Of a DNA stretch of 6,785 nt, positions 1-5,288 are shown piece by piece. The notes under the pieces were generated by a model. It was not told the origin of the DNA. It saw nothing but the letters and a program-made list of their open reading frames with translations, and searched no databases. This stretch comes from Blastocatellia bacterium UBA7656 (GTDB lineage: Bacteria; Acidobacteriota; Blastocatellia; UBA7656): positions 1 through 6,785 of the forward strand of contig DLHY01000108.1 of the NCBI GenBank assembly GCA_002483445.1. Direction: 5' to 3'. The position numbers were made by a program, and so were the translations under genes. Numbering within the stretch: position 1 is the first letter of the stretch; every line of letters starts with the position of its first letter.

Positions 1-99
1 GTTATGAGAGCGAAGGTAGTCATCGCCGAAGAGACGAAGGACATCAGCGACTTCGAGATTGGGTCTGGTAGATTCAGAGTGGGTATCGGGTATAACCAT
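1..99 (-). CDS. IS91-family transposase, N-terminal fragment (cut by window edge)
   Basis: An open frame begins with ATG at 99-97 and runs without a stop to the left edge, giving 33 residues that start MVIPDTHSES. Residues 14-31 (NLEVADVLRLFGDDYLRS) have the pattern that opens the zinc-binding N-terminal domain of IS91-type rolling-circle transposases: L-E-V-A-D-[VI]-[LF]-R, then a G and an aromatic residue a few positions on. The zinc cysteines and the HUH/tyrosine catalytic domain would lie outside the window. Family knowledge: these enzymes nick single-stranded DNA at oriIS and end transfer at terIS, which lies upstream of the transposase gene. A promoter-like pair at 199-227 points towards this start. 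The ribosome-binding site is weak (AGAG about 8 nt upstream). The call rests on a short stretch recognised by eye. It could instead be a degraded remnant, since only the first 33 codons can be checked. Confidence 0.6.
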   Translation of the reverse strand, partial: MVIPDTHSESTRPNLEVADVLRLFGDDYLRSHN

Positions 100-145
100 T
101 TTGATTCTCTGAAAACTGAGCTTACGAAGAGAGACTTATCATACC

Positions 146-159
146 ACCGCGAGAGCGGT
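146..159 (-). other. Small perfect hairpin in the transposase leader
   Basis: ACCGC (146-150) and GCGGT (155-159) are perfect complements around a GAGA tetraloop. The hairpin lies between the candidate promoter and the transposase start. IS91-family ends carry subterminal hairpins, so it may mark the terIS side of the element. A 5-bp stem alone is weak evidence. Confidence 0.25.
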
Positions 160-198
160 TACGTTCAACTCTGATGTAGCCATACTAAGAGCGGTCGA

Positions 199-227
199 AT
201 TCTACCCCCATTAGTACACCTATTCAA
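199..227 (-). promoter_or_regulatory. Candidate sigma70 promoter for the transposase
   Basis: Read on the minus strand, TTGAAT (227-222) is followed after exactly 17 nt by TAGAAT (204-199). That is 4/6 and 5/6 matches to the -35 and -10 consensus at optimal spacing. Transcription would start near 192 and read a leader of about 90 nt into the ATG at 99. The assignment is by sequence only. Confidence 0.45.
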
Positions 228-459
228 GATGGAAGATGTATAAAAGCTGCAAAGTTTTATGGCTTTTAGTATGGATAATCAGGACGCCGCTCGCGCTTCT
301 GTTGACCTAATTCAACCTGCGCAAACACGGTCAGCATTATCCGTACATCAAGAGTATGTTGACAGCCAGTTGGGATGGCCCAGTCAATACCTGAATACAT
401 ACTGGGGAAAAGACTGTGAGTGGATGATCGGTGTTCTATCCACCTCCACGCACAGTCGA

Positions 460-475
460 GGGGCGTCATTGCCCC
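460..475 (-). terminator. Weak stem-loop downstream of the first propeller gene
   Basis: GGGGC (460-464) and GCCCC (471-475) pair around a 6-nt loop, 34 nt past the stop codon of the minus-strand propeller gene. In the minus-strand transcript the stem is followed by UCGACUGUG rather than a U-tract, so it is not a canonical intrinsic terminator. It may only protect the 3' end or be incidental. Confidence 0.2.
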
Positions 476-476
476 C

Positions 477-516
477 ACACTCCCACACTCCCACACCTCT
501 TCATCGCTTCATCGCT
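477..516 (-). repeat. Octamer tandem repeats spanning the stop codon of the propeller gene
   Basis: On the plus strand, two copies of ACACTCCC lie at 477-492, followed by the degenerate ACACCTCT (493-500), then two copies of TCATCGCT (501-516). The period stays at 8 nt over 40 nt. On the minus strand the second block reads AGCGATGA twice, and the TGA stop (511-509) lies in the first copy. The C-terminal residues of the protein are therefore partly repeat-encoded. Confidence 0.7.
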
Positions 517-1864
517 TCGCTGCCGTCGAATCTGCTATGGCGAACAGGTGACTGATACCGCGCACGAAGATCATGCCGTCTGAAATGGCGGGCGTGGCCA
601 TCAGCAACTCGCCCATCTTGTTCGTCGCAAGTAACTCGTATTTCGGCCCTGCGCGCACGACGAAAATTTCTCCGTCTTCGCTCGGAAAATAAATCTTGCC
701 GTTCGAGGCTACGGGCGACGCGCTGTATGAGCCTCCTGTCCCGCCTATGCGCTCCTGATAAACCCGCTCGCCTGTTCTGGCGTTGAATACTCTCAACGCT
801 CCGTTGTTGGGGCAGACATAAAGCAGATCGCCGTAAACGAGCGGCGTCGGCATGTAGGCCCCGCCCTGCTGATAGCTCCAGGCGACGGACGCATTCGAGG
901 TTTCATTCTTTTTGAGCGAGATGTCGCCCGTAGCTCCCGGACGAATGGCATAGATCGGTTGATTGGGGCGATAGTGATTGACGACGAATATCAAGTCATG
1001 GGCGATGATGGGAGTCGTCGCCGTAACTTCCGGGTTGCCGGTCATCGACCACAGTTCTTTGCCGGTCATCGGGTCATAAGAGCGAATAGCGCGCGTGGCA
1101 TTGGTGATGATCTCGGCTCGCCCCTTGCCTTCATAAACCGTAGGCGATCCCCACGAAGGATGCTCGTCGCGCTTCGTGCGCCATAATTCCTTGCCCGTCT
1201 TGATGTCGAAAGCGCCGATGAAAGAATCTTTCTGCACGTCGCACTGAACGATCACGAGGTTTTTGTAAATAATCGGTGAGCTTGCCGTACCCCACTGATA
1301 TTCCGGATCGTAAAACCATCCGGCATCGAGTATGCCGAGGTCTTTGCTCCAAAGAAGTTTTCCGTTGAGATCGTAGCAATGCAGACCTTCGGAGCCGAAG
1401 AAGACGACGACATATTTACCGTCAGTCGCGGGAGTGGAATTCGCGTGAGTCGATTTGATGTGACGTTTGGTTTTCGGTACGCCTTCGTGGGCGACTTTCT
1501 CCCATAGAATTTTTCCCGTGCGCTTGTCGAGGCAATAGAGCTTCCACTGATGTTTGAGCTTGTAATCCTCAGCCGTATCGACATCGCCGTAGAGTCCGTG
1601 TCGGAAGTATGGCTTTGCTTCGCTGCTCACTGCCGAGGTAATGAAGAGTTTATTGCCCCACACCACGGGGCTTGAATGAGCCAGCCCCGGAATGGGAATT
1701 TTCCACACCACGTTGGTCGATTTTTCCGCGTCCCAGTTTGTGGGCGTCGGCTGTCCTTCGACTATGCCCGAAGCCTGCGGCCCGCGAAACGAAGGCCAGT
1801 TCTGCGCGTCTGCGGTTGAGGCGATGAAGAGACAAAAACAAATCATTGCGATGCGCTTGATCAT
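509..1864 (-). CDS. Secreted PQQ-like beta-propeller (BamB-like) repeat protein
   Basis: The product has 451 residues and is probably an exported eight-bladed propeller. Residues 1-20 form a signal peptide (MIKRIAMICF, hydrophobic core, cleavage after A-D-A before QNW). The WPSFRGP motif at 23-29 opens the mature chain. Eight blade starts of the type S-S-P-V-V-x-G follow near residues 64, 143, 196, 239, 283, 339, 382 and 423. Typical blade ends are TGKILW, TGKELW and TGKELW. This is the PQQ_2/BamB fold; the length and the lack of dehydrogenase motifs argue against a true PQQ enzyme. The start at 1864 is preferred because it begins the signal peptide and has CAGGGGG 4 nt upstream. An ATG at 1894 would add ten polar residues and overlap the ankyrin stop as ATGA. 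The gene lies 26 nt after the ankyrin gene and is probably co-transcribed with it. Partner and substrate are unknown. Confidence 0.88.
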   Translation of the reverse strand: MIKRIAMICFCLFIASTADAQNWPSFRGPQASGIVEGQPTPTNWDAEKSTNVVWKIPIPGLAHSSPVVWGNKLFITSAVSSEAKPYFRHGLYGDVDTAEDYKLKHQWKLYCLDKRTGKILWEKVAHEGVPKTKRHIKSTHANSTPATDGKYVVVFFGSEGLHCYDLNGKLLWSKDLGILDAGWFYDPEYQWGTASSPIIYKNLVIVQCDVQKDSFIGAFDIKTGKELWRTKRDEHPSWGSPTVYEGKGRAEIITNATRAIRSYDPMTGKELWSMTGNPEVTATTPIIAHDLIFVVNHYRPNQPIYAIRPGATGDISLKKNETSNASVAWSYQQGGAYMPTPLVYGDLLYVCPNNGALRVFNARTGERVYQERIGGTGGSYSASPVASNGKIYFPSEDGEIFVVRAGPKYELLATNKMGELLMATPAISDGMIFVRGISHLFAIADSTAAKR

Positions 1865-1868
1865 AATT

Positions 1869-1875
1869 CCCCCTG
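1869..1875 (-). promoter_or_regulatory. Ribosome-binding site supporting the 1864 start
   Basis: On the minus strand CAGGGGG is followed by AATT and ATG (1864-1862). This is a much better Shine-Dalgarno than anything before the upstream ATG at 1894, where only a weak GGCCGAG is present. It decides the start together with the signal peptide. Confidence 0.6.
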
Positions 1876-1890
1876 ATGATACGAGAGCGG

Positions 1891-2700
1891 TCATTTCTGC
1901 TCGGCCTTTTTGAATTCGAAAGTCTGACCCGATTGCGTGAGCGTGAAGCCCGTCACCTTGTCGGCCTCGACTTTGAATTTGATCTGAATGCCTTCGACTT
2001 CAGCCAGACGGAATGTCGTCTTGTCGAACGCGGCGAGCGTGTAAGTCGGTTGTCCGGCGAGGGTCAGCGTCAACTTGTCGTCTTTCAATCCGACGACGAT
2101 TTCGCCGACCTGATCGTTTTTGTACGACCCCGTGTAGCTTTTCATCGTGTCCGCGTCGACTTTGAAATCGGCTTTCGGGCCAGGCTTCGCGCCCGCAGCC
2201 TTGAGCATCTCTACGATCTCAGATTGTTTCTGACGTTCCGCCATCGAGAGCGCCTGCGTGAGCGTCGCGGGTTGCAGGCCGCCTTTTTCCAGCACGACCT
2301 TGACCAACGCGGGTTTTTCGCTCTGCACCGCTATCATCAAAATCTGATCCTTGCCGCGAGCGCCCTTATCGAGCAGCAGGCCGACGATCTCCACATGCCC
2401 CTTGATCGCGGCCCAGGTGGCAGGATCGGAATTATAGAATGTGTCTCTCACATTGACATCCGCGCCGCGCTCTACGAGCAGACGGACAAGTTCCAGATTG
2501 CCGTGTTCGGAGGCGAAAGAAAGCGCAGTCGCGCCATAGCGAGACTTCGAGTTGACATCCACTCCGCGGTCGAGCATCGCCCGGACACGTTCGATATCGC
2601 CTTTGCGGGCGGCGGCTATAAACTCGTCGCCCGCCGACTGCGCGCGCGCCGCGATAGAGAGCAGGAGCGCCAGCATCACTGTTGCAGCCTTCGACTTCAT
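1891..2700 (-). CDS. Secreted ankyrin-repeat protein with C-terminal DUF3471-like domain
   Basis: The product has 269 residues. Residues 1-20 form a signal peptide (MKSKAATVMLALLLSIAARA, cleavage before QSAG), so it is exported. About five ankyrin repeats follow, at roughly 24-55, 56-88, 92-116, 118-142 and 146-172. The first two are near consensus (GNLELVRLLVERGADVN); the last two are degenerate. After a Pro/Lys-rich linker (172-180), residues 187-265 form a beta-rich domain starting YTGSYKNDQVGEIVV and ending FTLTQSGQTFEFKK. This matches the pattern of DUF3471 domains found behind serine hydrolases in Acidobacteriota. Ankyrin repeats bind proteins; no catalytic residues are seen. AAGAGGG lies 4 nt before the ATG. 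The TGA stop overlaps an ATG as ATGA, and the downstream propeller gene follows at once, suggesting one transcript and a shared extracytoplasmic role. The DUF3471 link is by eye and less sure than the ankyrin call. Confidence 0.88.
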   Translation of the reverse strand: MKSKAATVMLALLLSIAARAQSAGDEFIAAARKGDIERVRAMLDRGVDVNSKSRYGATALSFASEHGNLELVRLLVERGADVNVRDTFYNSDPATWAAIKGHVEIVGLLLDKGARGKDQILMIAVQSEKPALVKVVLEKGGLQPATLTQALSMAERQKQSEIVEMLKAAGAKPGPKADFKVDADTMKSYTGSYKNDQVGEIVVGLKDDKLTLTLAGQPTYTLAAFDKTTFRLAEVEGIQIKFKVEADKVTGFTLTQSGQTFEFKKAEQK

Positions 2701-2721
2701 ATCACCCTCTTGACGGTTAGG

Positions 2722-2735
2722 GAGCCTTGAGGCTC
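2722..2735 (-). other. Hairpin in the ankyrin gene leader
   Basis: GAGCC (2722-2726) and GGCTC (2731-2735) are perfectly complementary around a 4-nt loop. The stem ends about 10 nt before the AAGAGGG ribosome-binding site of the ankyrin gene. It could modulate translation, but a 5-bp stem may be chance. Confidence 0.25.
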
Positions 2736-2791
2736 GTTCGTGCCAAAGCTGATTTTGTTGTAGAATGCATGTTTTACGGCTTCACCGAGCG

Positions 2792-2804
2792 CCTTGTTTC
2801 AAGG
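2792..2804. promoter_or_regulatory. Palindrome CCTTG-TTT-CAAGG, possible operator
   Basis: This is a perfect 5-bp inverted repeat with a 3-nt centre. Its core CTTG-N3-CAAG recurs 82 bp away at 2875-2885. Two copies of one dyad in a divergent promoter region fit binding sites for a dimeric regulator. No regulator gene is in the window, so this is inferred from symmetry alone. Confidence 0.3.
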
Positions 2805-2844
2805 AAGAACTGTTCCGGGACGGGTCAGTATTCCAAATCATCCG

Positions 2845-2897
2845 CGCTTGACTCAGGCTTGCGCAAAATTATATCTTGGATCAAGTGAAGTCAAGCG
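2845..2897. promoter_or_regulatory. CTTG/CAAG-rich inverted repeats around the candidate promoter
   Basis: CGCTTGACT (2845-2853) and AGTCAAGCG (2889-2897) form a perfect 9-bp inverted repeat with a 35-nt interval holding the candidate -10. Within it, CTTGGATCAAG (2875-2885) is a further palindrome covering the predicted start site, and CTTG also occurs at 2858-2861. The placement over the promoter suits a repressor operator. This is an inference. Confidence 0.35.
2848..2875 (+). promoter_or_regulatory. Candidate sigma70 promoter for the 2982 propeller gene
   Basis: TTGACT (2848-2853) is followed after 16 nt by TATATC (2870-2875). These match the -35 at 5/6 and the -10 at 4/6. The start site would fall near 2882, giving a leader of about 100 nt. 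The -35 lies inside the left arm of a perfect 9-bp inverted repeat whose right arm (2889-2897) falls just after the start site. Confidence 0.35.
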
Positions 2898-2935
2898 ATC
2901 AGGCAAAGGGCGATAACTTTTCCCGTCCCGATTTC

Positions 2936-2956
2936 GTATTCGGTTTGCGCGAATAC
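2936..2956 (+). other. Perfect 7-bp inverted repeat in the leader of the 2982 gene
   Basis: GTATTCG (2936-2942) and CGAATAC (2950-2956) pair around a 7-nt loop. An alternative, mutually exclusive 5-bp stem is GTTTG (2943-2947) with CAAAC (2956-2960). The structure ends about 14 nt before the GAGGA ribosome-binding site (2971-2975). It could be a DNA operator or an RNA leader structure. Confidence 0.35.
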
Positions 2957-2981
2957 AAACACTTATGGCTGAGGATCAACC

Positions 2982-5174
2982 ATGAATAATTTTCTGGCCT
3001 TGCCGCTATCTTTCATCCTGCTCACCTCCTTTCTCAGTCCGCAGAAACCCGCCGTTGTAAGTGACTGGAATGAATGGCGCGGCCCCAACCGGGACGGCAT
3101 CTCGGTTGAAAAAGGGCTTCCCGTGCGCTGGTCTCCTTCAGGCGAAAACCTTCTGTGGAAAGCTCCCTTCGGCGCGCGCTCCTCGCCCGTGGTTTTAGGC
3201 GACCGCGTTTATCTGCAAAACGGAGCAGGGAAGGGCGCATCGCTTCAGGAGCGCGTCCTGTGCCTCAATGCCGACACGGGCAAAGTAGTCTGGGAGTACA
3301 AATTCAATGTCCACTCAAGCGATGTCCCGACTCATCGCATAGGCTGGGCCTCGCCCGCCGCCGATCCGGCGACGGGAAACATCTATGCCAACGGAGGCGG
3401 AGGCCATCTGCTCTGCCTTTCAAAAGACGGCAAACTGATATGGGAACGCTCGCTCGCCGAAGAGTTCGGTATGTGGACGACTCACGGCGGAAGAACCGTC
3501 TCGCCCGTGATCGAAGGCGAGCTTGTTATAGTGAGCGGCCCTAACGACGGATGGGGCGATCAGTCGCAACGTCGTCACCGCTTCATCGCGTTCAACAAAA
3601 AGACTGGCGAATGCGTGTGGATGACGACTCCGGGCCAGCGGCCTTATGACACGACTTATGCGCCTCCCGTAGTAGCTGTAATCAACGGCACTCGGCTCTT
3701 CATTTCAGGTGGCGGAGACGGCGCGACTCACGCGATGAAGGCGCAGACGGGCGAGCATGTCTGGAGCTTCACGATGGCCAAACGCGGCATAAACACTGGA
3801 GTCGTCCTCAAAGGCACGACCGCCATCGTGAGCCATAGCGAAGAAAACCTCGACACGAGCGAGATGGGACTTCTTGCCGCTCTCGACGCGACTTCCAAAG
3901 GGCAAATCACCAGAGACAAAGCCAAGTGGGCCATAACCGGATGGCAGGGCGGATTCTCTTCGCCCATCATCGATGGCGACCGGCTCTATCAGGTCGATAA
4001 CGGCGCGAATCTTTTCGCCTACGATGTCAACACGGGAAAGGCGCTCTGGCAGATCAACCTCGGTACGATTCAGAAAGCCTCGCCCGTACTGGCAGACGGC
4101 AAGCTCTATGTCGGCAGCGAAAACGGGCGCTTCTTCATACTCAAACCCGGCGCCGACAAATGCGAAGTCCTCGACGAAGATCAGCTAGGGACCGAAGGCA
4201 CGCCCGAACAAATCATCGCTTCGGTGGCCGTCTCTCGCGGCAGAGTTTATCTTGTCACGGATCATACCCTTTATTGCATTGGCAAAAAGGCGACTGGAAC
4301 TTTGTGGAAGCCCGACGCTGTTGTCACGACAGCGCAGGCGGGAGCGGCTCCCGCTTACGTTCAGGTCACGCCTACAGAGTTGATGTTGAAGCCGGGAGAG
4401 TCTATTCGATTCCATGCGCGTCTCTTTGATGAACACGGTTTGTTCATCCGTGAAGAGCAGGCTCAGTGGTCGCTTGATCATTTGAAAGGCGACATCAAGC
4501 CTGATGGCACATTCACCGCTTCGTCAGATCAGGCGCAGGCGGGAATCGTCAAAGCGACGGTTGGCAATCTCACGGGCGCAGCGCGACTGCGCGTAGTCGG
4601 GATGCCGCCTTACTCTGATGATTTCGAATCCTATCCGATAGACGGCGGGCCTACGCACTGGATCAACCTTACCGGCAAATACGTCGTGCGCGTGCTTGAC
4701 GGAAAGAAAGTGCTGATGAAGCAGCCCAACCCGCCGATCTTCAAACGCGCGCGCGCCTTCGTCGGATGGCACACCCTTTCCAACTACACTACTGAGGTCG
4801 ATGTTCGCGCGACTCTGAAACGTCGTCAGATGGGCGATGCCGGAGTCGTGACTCAACGTTATTCGCTGGTGCTGTTCGGAAACGATCAGAGAATAGAGCT
4901 TCAATCGTGGCAGCCTGAAACAGAGCGCACCGTCAAAGCTCCCTTCGAATGGAAGCCCGATACCTGGTATCGACTCAAACTCGAAGTGCAGACGATGGCA
5001 GACGGAAAAGTGCGCGTGCGAGGGAAGGCTTGGGCAGTGGGCGAAGCGGAGCCTGACAAATGGCTGATCGAGAAAATTGATTCGATGCCGAATCTTCACG
5101 GGAACCCCGGCATCTACGGAGACGCTTCTAATGAAGTCTACTTCGACAATTTCAAGGTGACACCTAACAGGTAA
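2982..5174 (+). CDS. Secreted three-domain protein: PQQ-like propeller, Ig-like domain, LamG-like domain
   Basis: The product has 730 residues. Residues 1-20 look like a signal peptide (FLALPLSFILLTSFL), unusual in having no basic residue before the hydrophobic core. The propeller spans about 28-433, opening with WNEWRGPNRDG; blade starts lie near 67, 123, 173, 227, 271, 326, 366 and 413, with blade ends such as TGKVVW and TGKALW. Residues 458-539 resemble a bacterial Ig-like domain (V-T-P-T-E-L-x-L-K-P-G-E-S, then D-G-T-F-T-A). Residues 545-728 form a jelly-roll region from DDFESYP to YFDNFKV, like LamG or 3-keto-disaccharide-hydrolase-type folds that bind or cleave sugars. No catalytic residues can be assigned. 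GAGGA lies 6 nt before the ATG, and an in-frame TGA at 2970 excludes an earlier start. The product is probably periplasmic or surface-exposed; glycan or polymer binding is an inference. It may share a transcript with the 5289 gene. Confidence 0.88.
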   Translation: MNNFLALPLSFILLTSFLSPQKPAVVSDWNEWRGPNRDGISVEKGLPVRWSPSGENLLWKAPFGARSSPVVLGDRVYLQNGAGKGASLQERVLCLNADTGKVVWEYKFNVHSSDVPTHRIGWASPAADPATGNIYANGGGGHLLCLSKDGKLIWERSLAEEFGMWTTHGGRTVSPVIEGELVIVSGPNDGWGDQSQRRHRFIAFNKKTGECVWMTTPGQRPYDTTYAPPVVAVINGTRLFISGGGDGATHAMKAQTGEHVWSFTMAKRGINTGVVLKGTTAIVSHSEENLDTSEMGLLAALDATSKGQITRDKAKWAITGWQGGFSSPIIDGDRLYQVDNGANLFAYDVNTGKALWQINLGTIQKASPVLADGKLYVGSENGRFFILKPGADKCEVLDEDQLGTEGTPEQIIASVAVSRGRVYLVTDHTLYCIGKKATGTLWKPDAVVTTAQAGAAPAYVQVTPTELMLKPGESIRFHARLFDEHGLFIREEQAQWSLDHLKGDIKPDGTFTASSDQAQAGIVKATVGNLTGAARLRVVGMPPYSDDFESYPIDGGPTHWINLTGKYVVRVLDGKKVLMKQPNPPIFKRARAFVGWHTLSNYTTEVDVRATLKRRQMGDAGVVTQRYSLVLFGNDQRIELQSWQPETERTVKAPFEWKPDTWYRLKLEVQTMADGKVRVRGKAWAVGEAEPDKWLIEKIDSMPNLHGNPGIYGDASNEVYFDNFKVTPNR

Positions 5175-5273
5175 GAAGATGTTAGATGTTAGCTGTTAGA
5201 TGTTAGTAGTTGGGCCAATAATGAACCTCCAGCAGTTTTCACTAACATCTGACCTCTAGCATCTGGCATCTTC
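5175..5273 (+). repeat. Heptad tandem repeats arranged as a long imperfect inverted repeat
   Basis: Right after the stop codon lie five heptads at 5177-5211: AGATGTT, AGATGTT, AGCTGTT, AGATGTT, AGTAGTT. Four reverse-complement heptads follow at 5244-5271: AACATCT, GACCTCT, AGCATCT, GGCATCT. Arms 5175-5207 and 5241-5273 can pair at 27 of 33 positions, with a perfect inner 10 bp (5198-5207 with 5241-5250) and a 33-nt loop. The structure ends 1 nt before the ribosome-binding site of the next gene. There is no U-tract, so it is not a standard terminator. Confidence 0.75.
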
Positions 5274-5274
5274 C

Positions 5275-5281
5275 AAAGGAG
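5275..5281 (+). promoter_or_regulatory. Strong ribosome-binding site of the 5289 gene, next to the repeat hairpin
   Basis: AAAGGAG lies 7 nt before the ATG at 5289 and immediately after the right arm of the inverted repeat (ends 5273). A folded hairpin in the transcript could therefore hinder ribosome access. Confidence 0.65.
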
Positions 5282-5288
5282 AGGCAAC

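Larger units (their letters stand above)
100..508. other. Gene-free stretch between the transposase start and the first propeller gene
   Basis: No convincing gene is seen in these 409 nt. The part next to the transposase contains its promoter and hairpin and is probably the 5' non-coding end of the insertion element. The part near 477-508 is a short tandem repeat at the 3' end of the propeller gene. Open frames at 259-555 (plus, 98 aa) and 496-266 (minus, 76 aa) lack a ribosome-binding site, a recognisable domain and plausible composition. The element's outer boundary cannot be placed from one end. Base composition here looks more AT-rich than in the flanking coding DNA, which fits acquired sequence. 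Confidence 0.5.
2701..2981. promoter_or_regulatory. Divergent intergenic region between the two transcription units
   Basis: These 281 nt separate the minus-strand ankyrin gene from the plus-strand propeller gene and must carry both promoters. A plus-strand candidate lies at 2848-2875. I found no convincing -35/-10 pair for the minus direction. The region contains several inverted repeats: GAGCC/GGCTC (2722-2735), CCTTG/CAAGG (2792-2804), CGCTTGACT/AGTCAAGCG (2845-2897), CTTGGATCAAG (2875-2885) and GTATTCG/CGAATAC (2936-2956). No small gene is apparent. Confidence 0.6.

Noticed and set aside
266..496. Minus-strand 76-codon frame
   Set aside because: It starts inside the tandem repeat, has unusual composition and no similarity I can recognise. 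It could be debris of an old gene but cannot be supported.
471..500. G-quadruplex on the minus strand in the GTGTGGGA repeat
   Set aside because: Only three separate G-runs of three or more are close together, so a standard four-tract quadruplex is not supported.
259..555. Plus-strand 98-codon frame in the left intergenic region
   Set aside because: No ribosome-binding site, no recognisable domain, its end is antisense to the propeller gene, and part of it translates the octamer repeat (SHTPTP).
1876..2730. Plus-strand open frame of 284 codons opposite the ankyrin gene
   Set aside because: Same in-register antisense effect. The protein is highly Arg/Phe/Leu-rich and lacks recognisable motifs, while the minus frame is a clear signal peptide plus ankyrin protein.
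4524..5099. Minus-strand open frame of 191 codons inside the 2982 gene
   Set aside because: In register with the sense frame and without a ribosome-binding site or domain; it is a shadow of the Ig-like/LamG coding region.
5177..5271. Repeats considered as a CRISPR array
   Set aside because: Units are 7 nt and contiguous with no spacers, and no cas gene is present.
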